Assembly: GCF_029350945.1 (NCBI RefSeq)
Contig: NZ_JARKMS010000001.1
Location: 958,313-1,022,312 of the forward strand
Reading direction: 5' to 3'
Source of the DNA: Maribacter huludaoensis
Lineage (GTDB): Bacteria > Bacteroidota > Bacteroidia > Flavobacteriales > Flavobacteriaceae
DNA length: 64,000 nucleotides
Position 1 is the first letter of the stretch; every line of letters starts with the position of its first letter. The notes under the pieces are model-generated. The model was not told the origin of the DNA. It worked only from the letters and a program-made list of their open reading frames with translations, and ran no database searches. Positions 45,594 through 52,906 of the stretch are shown here, piece by piece. Position numbers and translations under genes: made by a program.

Positions 45594-46262
45594 TTATGAT
45601 CTTAATTTCTTGATAGTAGCCAAGGTTTCTTTTACCAAAGCTTCTAAACCTGCGTAATCTTTATTGTTTAAAATGTCTTTACTGATCAATTGTGATCCCA
45701 TACCAACACAGGTAACGCCTGCATCAAACCAACCTTTTAGGTTGCCTTCATCTGTACTTACGCCACCGGTAGGCATAATGCTGGTCCATGGTTGAGGTCC
45801 TTTAATACCTTTTACAAAACCAGGGCCATATAGAGAACCAGGGAATAATTTTACGATCTCACAGCCCATTTCTTCGGCTTTGTTGATTTCGGTCAATGAA
45901 CCGCAACCAGGAGACCATAATACTTTTCTACGGTTACAAACTATAGCAATATCTTCTCTTAAAGATGGAGTCACAATAAAGTTTGCGCCTATAGACATAT
46001 AGTATGATGCTGCAGCAGCATCGGTTATAGAACCTACGCCCATAATCATACCTGGTAAGTTCTTAATAGCGTATTTGTTCAATTCAGAAAATACTTCAAA
46101 AGCGAAATCGCCACGAGCGGTAAATTCCATTAAACGCGCACCACCATCATAACAAGCTTGTAAAACCTTTTTACCTAACTCAATGTCTGGGTGGTAGAAC
46201 AAAGGTACCATACCAGATTCCTTCATTACATTTGCTACTTCTATTCTTGAATATTGTGCCAT
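45594..46262 (-). CDS. kdgA: 2-keto-3-deoxy-6-phosphogluconate (KDPG) / 4-hydroxy-2-oxoglutarate aldolase
   Basis: 222 residues, class I aldolase cleaving KDPG to pyruvate and glyceraldehyde 3-phosphate. The Schiff-base lysine is K138 (CEIVKLFPGS), the catalytic Glu is E46 (RLMEFTARG), and the phosphate-binding loop is MPTGGVS. It is the last gene of kdgK-pfk-kdgA (7 bp after the phosphofructokinase). It completes the route from alginate-derived KDG into central metabolism. Confidence 0.95.
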   Translation of the reverse strand: MAQYSRIEVANVMKESGMVPLFYHPDIELGKKVLQACYDGGARLMEFTARGDFAFEVFSELNKYAIKNLPGMIMGVGSITDAAAASYYMSIGANFIVTPSLREDIAIVCNRRKVLWSPGCGSLTEINKAEEMGCEIVKLFPGSLYGPGFVKGIKGPQPWTSIMPTGGVSTDEGNLKGWFDAGVTCVGMGSQLISKDILNNKDYAGLEALVKETLATIKKLRS

Positions 46263-46269
46263 TTGTTTT

Positions 46270-47490
46270 TTATTTCTCGGTTAAAATTTTGTTGAAATCG
46301 TAGTCTGAAGGATTGTCCACATATTTTTTTGCATCTTCATAATCATCTTCACCTACATAGAATAAATTTTGAAAGCATAGTTCCGCCAACTCAGAATTGA
46401 TATTGACCAAACGAGGAGCTATTTTACCATTTTCATCTTGAATATCGGATAGAAATAATGGTGTAATTTCACCTCTGGAATTTGCAGTGACCATACAGCC
46501 ACTTTTACCTTCATCAAATAATTTTTTTACGCCCAGACCTAATACCGTACATAAGGTTAGGTCAAAGCCTATAGGCCTACAACAGCGTAATTCGTAACCC
46601 AGTTCTACTGGTCTACTTTTAATATCTATACCTAATTCCTTTAATTTCTTTTGAACGAGCATATTGAAAATATGCGCTTTACTAACATTACCTAATTCTG
46701 GGTGCCCGTGATCATCATAGGTGAAATTTATATCACACTTTTTTAATTCTGAATCTGGCATGTTATGAAACACGCCTTCACTAATTAAGGCAACACCGTA
46801 ATGAACGTTCTCAATTTTACGTTTGATCATAGATGAAATGACCATGCGTACTACTTTATCAAACGTAATAGTGGTACGATCAAACATTTCTGGTATGATC
46901 ATCATTGGAAAATGGCAGCTTGCCGCAATACCAAATGCCAAATGACCGGCCGATCTTCCCATAGTAGACATAACAAACCAGTTTTGGCTGGTACGTGCAT
47001 CTTCATAAGTTGTATTACCTATGCGTACACCTTCATCTTTAGCGGAATGAAAACCAAATGTTGGGTTTCTGTCAGGTAATGGTAAATCGTTATCAATAGT
47101 CTTAGGTACGTGAATATTGGCTATTGAGATACCTTCTTTTTCTAGATAACCTGTAATTCTATTGGCAGTAGAGGCGGTGTCGTCACCACCTATACTTACC
47201 AACAGTTTCACATTATTATCAATAAACAGGTTAGTGTTTAGTTTTTCGTTTTTAGGTTTAAAACGACTCATTATCAAAGTGGAGCCACCTCTACTAAAAA
47301 TACGGTCCGCATGGAAGAAATCAAACTCCTTGATTTGCGGATTGTCATCGAAAATTCCTTTAAAACCTTCATGCAAACCTAAAACACGATAACTGTCCTT
47401 TAAAAATGCCTTTGCCACAGTACTGATCACGGTATTTATACCAGGAGCAGGACCGCCACCGCAGAGGATTAAAATTGACTTTTGAGACAT
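46270..47490 (-). CDS. Phosphofructokinase, pyrophosphate-dependent type by active-site residues
   Basis: 406 residues of the PfkA superfamily: GGGPAPGIN, IGGDDTAS, PKTIDNDLP and MSTMGRSAGHLA. In ATP-dependent PfkA the two donor-determining positions are Gly (GGDGS and PGTIDND). Here they are Asp104 (GGDD) and Lys130 (PKTIDND), the combination that marks pyrophosphate-dependent enzymes. Such enzymes are reversible, so it may run from fructose 1,6-bisphosphate to fructose 6-phosphate during growth on alginate. It lies between kdgK (36 bp) and kdgA (7 bp), tying it to uronate catabolism. Donor specificity is inferred from these residues. Confidence 0.9.
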   Translation of the reverse strand: MSQKSILILCGGGPAPGINTVISTVAKAFLKDSYRVLGLHEGFKGIFDDNPQIKEFDFFHADRIFSRGGSTLIMSRFKPKNEKLNTNLFIDNNVKLLVSIGGDDTASTANRITGYLEKEGISIANIHVPKTIDNDLPLPDRNPTFGFHSAKDEGVRIGNTTYEDARTSQNWFVMSTMGRSAGHLAFGIAASCHFPMMIIPEMFDRTTITFDKVVRMVISSMIKRKIENVHYGVALISEGVFHNMPDSELKKCDINFTYDDHGHPELGNVSKAHIFNMLVQKKLKELGIDIKSRPVELGYELRCCRPIGFDLTLCTVLGLGVKKLFDEGKSGCMVTANSRGEITPLFLSDIQDENGKIAPRLVNINSELAELCFQNLFYVGEDDYEDAKKYVDNPSDYDFNKILTEK

Positions 47491-47526
47491 ATTTTTGGTT
47501 TTAGAGGATAAAGGATAGTGTTTTTA

Positions 47527-48573
47527 TTATCTAGCAACTCTACCAGATGCATCACCGCCCATTAGTTTCTCAACTTCAGAAACTGTAACTAGGTTGGCAT
47601 CACCTTTGATCGTATGTTTTAAACAAGATGCTGCAACTGCAAAATCAAGTGCATTTTGGTCATCTTCTGGGTATTTTAATAATCCGTAGATCAAACCGCC
47701 CATGAAAGAATCTCCACCACCAACACGGTCAACAATATCGGTAATTTGGTATTGACGGGTTTCGTACATTTTAGTTCCATCCCAAAGAACACCGGCCCAT
47801 GTATTATGCGATGCAGAAATAGAACCTCTTAAAGTAGTGATCACTTTTTTAGCTTTAGGGAATTTCTTCATCATTTGCTTACATACGGATAAGAAAGCTT
47901 CAGCCTTAACATCGGCACCATCTTTATGTACGTCTAACCCTTCTGGGTGAATACCAAAGTGCTTTTCGGCATCTTCTTCGTTACCTAAAATAATATCGCA
48001 ATATTCGGTTAATCCGGCCATTATTTTTTCTCTGTGAGCATCGTCACAATATGTCCAAAGTTTGGCTCTATAATTTAAATCCGTAGAAATAGTAATTCCT
48101 TTTGCACTTGCAGCTTTAACAGCTTCTAAGCAAACATCTGCAGCACCTTGGGAAATTGCAGGTGTAATACCCGTCCAGTGGAACCATTCTACATCTTCAA
48201 AAACGGCATCCCAATCGATCATTCCAGATTCTATTTCTGAAATTGCGGAATGAGCTCTATCATAAACTACTTTACTACCTCTAGATACCGCACCGGTTTC
48301 TAGGAAATAGATACCTAAACGATCACCACCGTATACTATTTTATCTACACCAACGCCTCTCTTACGCATTTCCATCATGGCGCACTCACCAATATCATTC
48401 TTTGGCAAACGTGTTACGAAATCTACAGGAACACCATAATTAGCCAATGAAACAGCTACGTTAGATTCTCCACCTCCGTAAACTACATCAAAATTATTAG
48501 CTTGAGAAAATCTTAAAAATCCTTGTGGTGCCAAACGAAGCATGATTTCACCGAATGTTACTACTTTTTTCAT
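47527..48573 (-). CDS. kdgK: 2-keto-3-deoxygluconate kinase
   Basis: 348 residues from ATG 48573 (MKKVVTFGEIMLRLAPQG); the upstream TTG falls inside the operator and was rejected. PfkB/ribokinase fold with the N-terminal GGGESNVAVSLA motif and the C-terminal signature DRVGGGDSFMGGL that carries the catalytic Asp. It phosphorylates KDG to KDPG. First gene of the kdgK-pfk-kdgA operon, divergent from the LacI gene. The operator at 48611-48630 lies 37 bp upstream, so LacI control is likely. Confidence 0.94.
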   Translation of the reverse strand: MKKVVTFGEIMLRLAPQGFLRFSQANNFDVVYGGGESNVAVSLANYGVPVDFVTRLPKNDIGECAMMEMRKRGVGVDKIVYGGDRLGIYFLETGAVSRGSKVVYDRAHSAISEIESGMIDWDAVFEDVEWFHWTGITPAISQGAADVCLEAVKAASAKGITISTDLNYRAKLWTYCDDAHREKIMAGLTEYCDIILGNEEDAEKHFGIHPEGLDVHKDGADVKAEAFLSVCKQMMKKFPKAKKVITTLRGSISASHNTWAGVLWDGTKMYETRQYQITDIVDRVGGGDSFMGGLIYGLLKYPEDDQNALDFAVAASCLKHTIKGDANLVTVSEVEKLMGGDASGRVAR

Positions 48574-48610
48574 GTTGTTTAATAAATTTAATATGTACTG
48601 ATTTATAATT

Positions 48611-48630
48611 TTGTTTAATCGATTAACCAA
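48611..48630 (-). promoter_or_regulatory. LacI-type operator A, kdgK side
   Basis: 20-bp site whose reverse complement is identical to operator B (48690-48709). It holds the perfect palindrome TTAATCGATTAA. The centres of the two sites are 79 bp apart. It lies 37 bp upstream of the kdgK start. Confidence 0.8.
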
Positions 48631-48662
48631 CTTCGGTAAAAAATAACCAAAACAGACATTTT

Positions 48663-48692
48663 TTGTTTAAAACTATTAAAGTCTTACTTTTG
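48663..48692 (+). promoter_or_regulatory. Promoter of the LacI-family gene
   Basis: TTG (48663-48665), a 19-bp spacer and TACTTTTG (48685-48692): an exact match to the Bacteroidota TTG-N19-TAnnTTTG promoter. Operator B begins at 48690, overlapping the last three bases of the -7 box, which predicts autorepression. Confidence 0.75.
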
Positions 48693-48709
48693 GTTAATCG
48701 ATTAAACAA
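48690..48709 (+). promoter_or_regulatory. LacI-type operator B, lacI side
   Basis: TTGGTTAATCGATTAAACAA, near-palindromic around TTAATCGATTAA and identical over 20 bp to the reverse complement of operator A. It covers the expected transcription start of the LacI gene, 15 bp upstream of its start codon. Confidence 0.8.
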
Positions 48710-48724
48710 ATATATATAAACTAA

Positions 48725-49741
48725 TTGAATAAAAAAAGAACAACTTTAAAAGACATTGCAATCGTTTTGGGTATTTCTACCGCCGCCGTGTCAAAAGCTT
48801 TAAATGATGATGCGCGTATTAGTGTAAAAACCAAGAATGCGGTAAAAAAAGTAGCCAAAGAACTTGATTATCAACCAAACCATTTGGCAAGTGCCCTAAG
48901 GAAAGGGAAAAGTAAATTAGTTGGTTTGATCGTTCCTAGAACCAATAGCAATTTTTTTTCTTCTGTAGTAGAAAACATGGAAGAGGTTCTAAATAAAGCA
49001 GGGTACAACATTATAATAACCCAATCTAACGAATCTTTTGAAAAGGAATGCGACAATATTGATACGCTGTTATACTTGCAAGTTGATGGTATTATAGCAT
49101 CTATGGCAAACGAAACGGTTGATTTGTCCTACTATGAAAAAATTAAGTCCAATGGAATTCCTTTAATTTTATTTGATAGGGGAGAGAATGATTTGAATGT
49201 GGATTATGTTGGGATCAATGATTATGATAGTAGTCATATGATTATAGAGCATTTGGTCAAACAAGGCTGCAAAAGAATTGCACATATTGGTGGTTACCGC
49301 AGAACCAGAATATTCAATAACAGAATAAGAGGATATATTGATGCCATAAAAAAGCACGACCTACCACATGATGATGAATTACTTATAGAAAGTAGCCTTA
49401 CATTAGAAGATGGCAGAAAACAGATTGAAAAATTACTTTCGTTGAAGAACAGGCCCGATGCAGTCTATGTTGCAAGTGATTATGCCGCGCTAGGAGCGTT
49501 ACAGGTTTTGAACGAGATGGGCATTAAAGTGCCCGAAGAAATAAAATTGGTAGGTTTTGGGAACGAACCGTTTACTTCTTTGGTAACACCTTCCATTACA
49601 AGTATAGATCAGCACAGTAAACAGATAGGAAAATTGGCTGCCGAAACCTTTTTAGGTTACGTGGATAAAGATGTGGTAGAACAATCTTTAAATAAATTAA
49701 TTCTGGACTCGGCGTTAATTGTACGAGATTCGTCCAAATAA
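48725..49741 (+). CDS. LacI-family transcriptional regulator
   Basis: 338 residues starting at TTG 48725; an in-frame TAA lies immediately before it, so no earlier start is possible, and the HTH (TTLKDIAIVLGISTAAVSKA) would be lost with a later start. Hinge helix ALRKGKSKLVG and a periplasmic-binding-protein-like effector domain follow (DAVYVASDYAALGALQVLNE). It is divergent from kdgK, with twin operators between, and probably represses kdgK-pfk-kdgA and itself until KDG, KDPG or a related uronate metabolite binds. The effector is inferred. Confidence 0.93.
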   Translation: MNKKRTTLKDIAIVLGISTAAVSKALNDDARISVKTKNAVKKVAKELDYQPNHLASALRKGKSKLVGLIVPRTNSNFFSSVVENMEEVLNKAGYNIIITQSNESFEKECDNIDTLLYLQVDGIIASMANETVDLSYYEKIKSNGIPLILFDRGENDLNVDYVGINDYDSSHMIIEHLVKQGCKRIAHIGGYRRTRIFNNRIRGYIDAIKKHDLPHDDELLIESSLTLEDGRKQIEKLLSLKNRPDAVYVASDYAALGALQVLNEMGIKVPEEIKLVGFGNEPFTSLVTPSITSIDQHSKQIGKLAAETFLGYVDKDVVEQSLNKLILDSALIVRDSSK

Positions 49742-49778
49742 AAAAAGCGTTATCGTAAAGTTACGATAACGCTTTTTT
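49741..49778. terminator. Bidirectional intrinsic terminator between lacI and the SDR gene
   Basis: Long perfect inverted repeat with 18-bp arms (49741-49758 and 49761-49778), core GCGTTATCGTAA/TTACGATAACGC, and A/T runs on both sides. It can serve both the LacI gene and the convergent MFS-SDR operon. Confidence 0.9.
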
Positions 49779-49794
49779 TCAAATATAAATGTTT

Positions 49795-50556
49795 TTAGAT
49801 ACCTAAAGCTTGACCACCACCGATCTGTACAGTTTCAGCAGTAATAAAAGCAGCATCTTTGCTAGCTAAGAAAGAAACAACACCGGCAACATCTTCTGGT
49901 TGACCCAATCTACCTAACATAATGTTATTTGCCCAAGAAGCAAAAACTTCTGGTTTTGTAGCTTTGATCTGAGCATGGAAAGGAGTGTCAATAGTACCAG
50001 GAGATACTGCATTTGCTCTAATACCATATTCAGCTAGATCTTTTGCCAAAGCTCTTGTCAAAGCATGAACTCCTGCTTTAGAAGTACCGTAGATACCAGC
50101 ACCTGGTCCACCAGCTGTCCAACCTGCATTAGAGGTATAGTTGATGATAGATGGATGATCACCTTTTTTAAGGTAAGGTATTGCAGCTCTAGAGGCAAAG
50201 AAAGCTGAATCTAAGTTCAAGGCCATAACACCTCTATAGAATTCAGTAGTCATCTCTTCAAAACGGGATCTACCGCCTAGACCACCTGCGTTATTGATAA
50301 GTGTATCTATTTTACCGTATTTTTCACCGATTGCTTTAATGTTCTTGGTTACCGCTTCTTCATTGGTAACATCAAATCCTAAGTACTCGGCAGTAATACC
50401 TTCTGCAGTAAGTTCTTTAATTCTTTCGGCACCAGCTTCGTCATCTATTCCATTTAAGATAACGGTGTAACCATCTTGTCCTAATCTTTTAGCAACTGCA
50501 AATCCGATTCCTCCAGTTGCTCCTGTAATTACTGCTACTTTTCCTTCTGTACTCAT
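49795..50556 (-). CDS. SDR-family oxidoreductase, probable DEH reductase
   Basis: 253 residues, classical SDR: TGATGGIGFAVAKRL cofactor loop, NNAGG motif, catalytic Ser and Tyr-Lys (NYTSNAGW; GIYGTSKAG), and SPGTIDTPFH after the active site. In alginate loci this position is held by the reductase converting 4-deoxy-L-erythro-5-hexoseulose uronate (DEH) to 2-keto-3-deoxygluconate, and marine flavobacterial DEH reductases are SDRs. Assignment rests on context. It follows the MFS transporter by 34 bp. Confidence 0.88.
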   Translation of the reverse strand: MSTEGKVAVITGATGGIGFAVAKRLGQDGYTVILNGIDDEAGAERIKELTAEGITAEYLGFDVTNEEAVTKNIKAIGEKYGKIDTLINNAGGLGGRSRFEEMTTEFYRGVMALNLDSAFFASRAAIPYLKKGDHPSIINYTSNAGWTAGGPGAGIYGTSKAGVHALTRALAKDLAEYGIRANAVSPGTIDTPFHAQIKATKPEVFASWANNIMLGRLGQPEDVAGVVSFLASKDAAFITAETVQIGGGQALGI

Positions 50557-50590
50557 GTTATAATTTATTTTAATCTATTCTTAATTCAGT

Positions 50591-51892
50591 TTATTTATTT
50601 TCATTTAACGGTTCAATTTTACCGCATAACAACCATATACTGGCCAAGGCAATAATAGCCATAGTTGCGCCTATTACAAATGCAGGAGTATAATTGCCCC
50701 CGGAAGTTAACCATGGCACTAAGTAAATTAATGCAGCAGCAGTCAACTTTGCTGCCATACCTGCAATACCCGATAAAGTTCCAATTGTTTTGCCTCCAAA
50801 GAAATCACTAGGTAAGGTTTGAACATTACCTATTGCAGTTTGGAAGCCAAATAGGATAAGGGCCATAATCAATACGGCTGTAGTTGGTCCGCCCGGATTG
50901 GCCATTGCAAGCAAACTTGGCAACATTATCAAACAACCAATTGTAATAATAATTTTTCTGGTTTTATCTACCGTCCATCCCGCTTTTAATCTATTTTGGG
51001 CAAATAACCCGCCAAACCAAGCACCTAGCATGGCACCTACATAAGGTACCCAACCATATATACCTATTGTTTTAACGTCCATGCCATACACCTCGTTCAG
51101 GTAGATCGGAATCCATACTACGAACAACCACCATATGGGATCAATGGTAGCAGAAGCTATAATAACGCCCCAACTTTGCTTATGTGACAAAAGTTTTTTG
51201 GTATCGGGATTATATCCATCATCAGGTGTACCGTCATTATCTATATCTTGATTTTGTTGCCCGGTCAAGATATAGTTACGTTCTTCATCTGAAATCCAAG
51301 GATGTTTTTTTGGTGGAGCTTTTACTAAGATCATCCACGGTATCAACCATAACAACCCAAGGGCACCTACTATTATAAATATCATTTGCCAGCTAAAATA
51401 TACGGTCATAGTTGCAATTGCCGGTATAGCGACTATACCGCCAATAGCGGCTCCGGAATTAAAGAGGCCTTGGGCAAAAGCCCTTTCTTGAGTAGGAAAC
51501 CACTCTCCATTTGCTTTAGCGGCACCCGGCCAGTTGCCGGCTTCGGCAATACCTAGAATAGTTCTGAAAATACCAAAACTTAATACCCCTCTCGCCAAGG
51601 CATGAAGTGCTGTTGCTATGGACCAAATACCAATTGAAATGGCAAAACCTATTCGAGTGCCCAACCAGTCTAATATTTTACCAAAAATGGCTTGCCCAAA
51701 GGCATATGCGAACATAAAAATTACGGAAATAGTGGCAAATACCTCTTTACGTTCATCATTAGTTTTGTCAGGAAATAAGTCTTCTGCTATATCTGGCCAA
51801 AGAACTCCAATAGACTGCCGATCAATGTAATTTATAATTGTGGCTATTGCTATCAAGGTTATAACCCACCATCTTAATCCTTTAATTTTCAT
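50591..51892 (-). CDS. MFS transporter of the hexuronate (ExuT-like) type
   Basis: 433 residues, 12 transmembrane helices. The N-terminus RWWVITLIAIATIINYIDRQ is the signature of the anion:cation symporter/hexuronate group. A charged loop with a possible ion-binding NQDIDNDGTPDDGYNPDTKK sequence joins the two halves. It probably imports unsaturated monouronate or DEH across the inner membrane. It is followed directly by the DEH-reductase-like SDR and preceded by the GntR gene (114 bp gap), so it may be under GntR control. Confidence 0.9.
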   Translation of the reverse strand: MKIKGLRWWVITLIAIATIINYIDRQSIGVLWPDIAEDLFPDKTNDERKEVFATISVIFMFAYAFGQAIFGKILDWLGTRIGFAISIGIWSIATALHALARGVLSFGIFRTILGIAEAGNWPGAAKANGEWFPTQERAFAQGLFNSGAAIGGIVAIPAIATMTVYFSWQMIFIIVGALGLLWLIPWMILVKAPPKKHPWISDEERNYILTGQQNQDIDNDGTPDDGYNPDTKKLLSHKQSWGVIIASATIDPIWWLFVVWIPIYLNEVYGMDVKTIGIYGWVPYVGAMLGAWFGGLFAQNRLKAGWTVDKTRKIIITIGCLIMLPSLLAMANPGGPTTAVLIMALILFGFQTAIGNVQTLPSDFFGGKTIGTLSGIAGMAAKLTAAALIYLVPWLTSGGNYTPAFVIGATMAIIALASIWLLCGKIEPLNENK

Positions 51893-52006
51893 AATTCTGT
51901 TCTTTTTGGTCTTGTTTCTTGATGAGAATAATCGATCAATTAATTAAGTTATAAATAGATCTTTATTTTCATTTGGTCGGTTACGCTATATGCTAATCTT
52001 AAATTC

Positions 52007-52708
52007 TTATAAATTGTAACAATACTTATAAAGCTCGCCAAAATGAATTTTCATCATTTCTTTGGCTTCTTGGGTATTTTGATTTTTGATGGCATTAAAA
52101 ATATCTTGATGCTCTTTTATTCGTTTAATACCCTGATTCTTATCACAAACATGATATTTCTCAAAGTTGTTGATGATTTCTGGGGTTATGATCAACATCA
52201 TTCTATTAATGGTACTATTTCTACAAGCCTGAGCAATTGCTAAATGAAAAAGTAAATCTTCTTGAACGGCATCTTCATTGTTCAGGACTTTTTCTTTGTA
52301 AGACTCTAATGCCGACTCTATCTTTTCCAGATCGTCCTTTGTTCTTCGTTTTGCTGCAAGTCTTACTGTTTTAAGCTCTAGTAAAATTCTTGTTTCAACC
52401 AATGACTTAAAATCTGGATCTTCCAATGCAAGAATGTCGTTTATCATACCGTTCATAGCAACCAAGCCAATATCTGCTACAAAGGTTCCGCTTTGTGGTT
52501 TAGATTTTAATATGCCGTAAAATTCAAGTTTCTGAATAGTTTCCCGCACATTTCCCCTACTAACTTCAAAGCGTTCAGACAACATACGTTCTGAAGGTAA
52601 TTTATCGCCAGGTTCAAGATTTTTATTGTTTATTAAATCTCTAATCTTAGCAATGATTTCATTGTGAAGTTGCTGATGGTCGTTTTTTGTTAGTATCTCT
52701 AGCTTCAT
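52007..52708 (-). CDS. GntR-family transcriptional regulator, FadR subfamily
   Basis: 233 residues: N-terminal winged helix (LEPGDKLPSERMLSERFEVS, RGNVRETIQKLEFYGIL) and C-terminal all-helical FCD effector domain with a metal/ligand site (HLAIAQACRNSTINRMM; FNAIKNQNTQEAKEMMKIHF). Regulators of this type control alginate and uronate genes in Flavobacteria. Its own promoter carries two tandem operator copies, and the susC promoter carries three of the same motif, so it is very probably the regulator of susCD and of itself. It lies between susD and the MFS gene. Confidence 0.92.
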   Translation of the reverse strand: MKLEILTKNDHQQLHNEIIAKIRDLINNKNLEPGDKLPSERMLSERFEVSRGNVRETIQKLEFYGILKSKPQSGTFVADIGLVAMNGMINDILALEDPDFKSLVETRILLELKTVRLAAKRRTKDDLEKIESALESYKEKVLNNEDAVQEDLLFHLAIAQACRNSTINRMMLIITPEIINNFEKYHVCDKNQGIKRIKEHQDIFNAIKNQNTQEAKEMMKIHFGELYKYCYNL

Positions 52709-52735
52709 AACTCACATTTTATTTAAATGAAAAAA

Positions 52736-52760
52736 TTGGTTAACCAGATTGGTTTGTCAA
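52736..52760. promoter_or_regulatory. Two tandem GntR operators at the gntR promoter
   Basis: TTGGTTAACCAG (52736-52747) and TTGGTTTGTCAA (52749-52760), repeated at exactly 13 bp. They match the three-copy array upstream of susC. The array overlaps the last three bases of the gntR -7 box and extends over the expected transcript start. Confidence 0.75.
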
Positions 52761-52786
52761 ATTTATAAAAATATATGTGTTATCAA
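52758..52786 (-). promoter_or_regulatory. Promoter of the GntR-family gene
   Basis: On the minus strand TTG (complement of 52784-52786), an 18-bp spacer and an exact -7 box TAAATTTG (complement of 52758-52765). The operator array starts within the -7 box, indicating autorepression. Confidence 0.75.
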
Positions 52787-52832
52787 ATTTTTAATGAGTT
52801 GAATATTAAAAACTTCATTAATATTTTAAAGA

Positions 52833-52869
52833 AAGATGGACTGGCTCTCTCAAAAAAGCCAGCCATCTT
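52833..52869 (-). terminator. Hairpin between susD and gntR, probable terminator of susCD
   Basis: Arms 52833-52846 and 52857-52869 (AAGATGGCTGGCT pairing with AGCCAGTCCATCTT, one bulged base) with a loop of about 10 nt. On the minus strand it is followed by only a broken T run (TTTCTTT), so termination may be partial, letting some susCD transcripts reach gntR. Confidence 0.6.
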
Positions 52870-52906
52870 AAAAAACTAACTCAAACAACTTTCTTTTATA
52901 TTTTTT

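Noticed and set aside
51924-51943. AATCGAT-centred sequence upstream of the MFS gene resembling the LacI operator
   Set aside because: Only 13 of 20 positions match either orientation and the palindrome is broken; AT-rich sequence gives such matches by chance.
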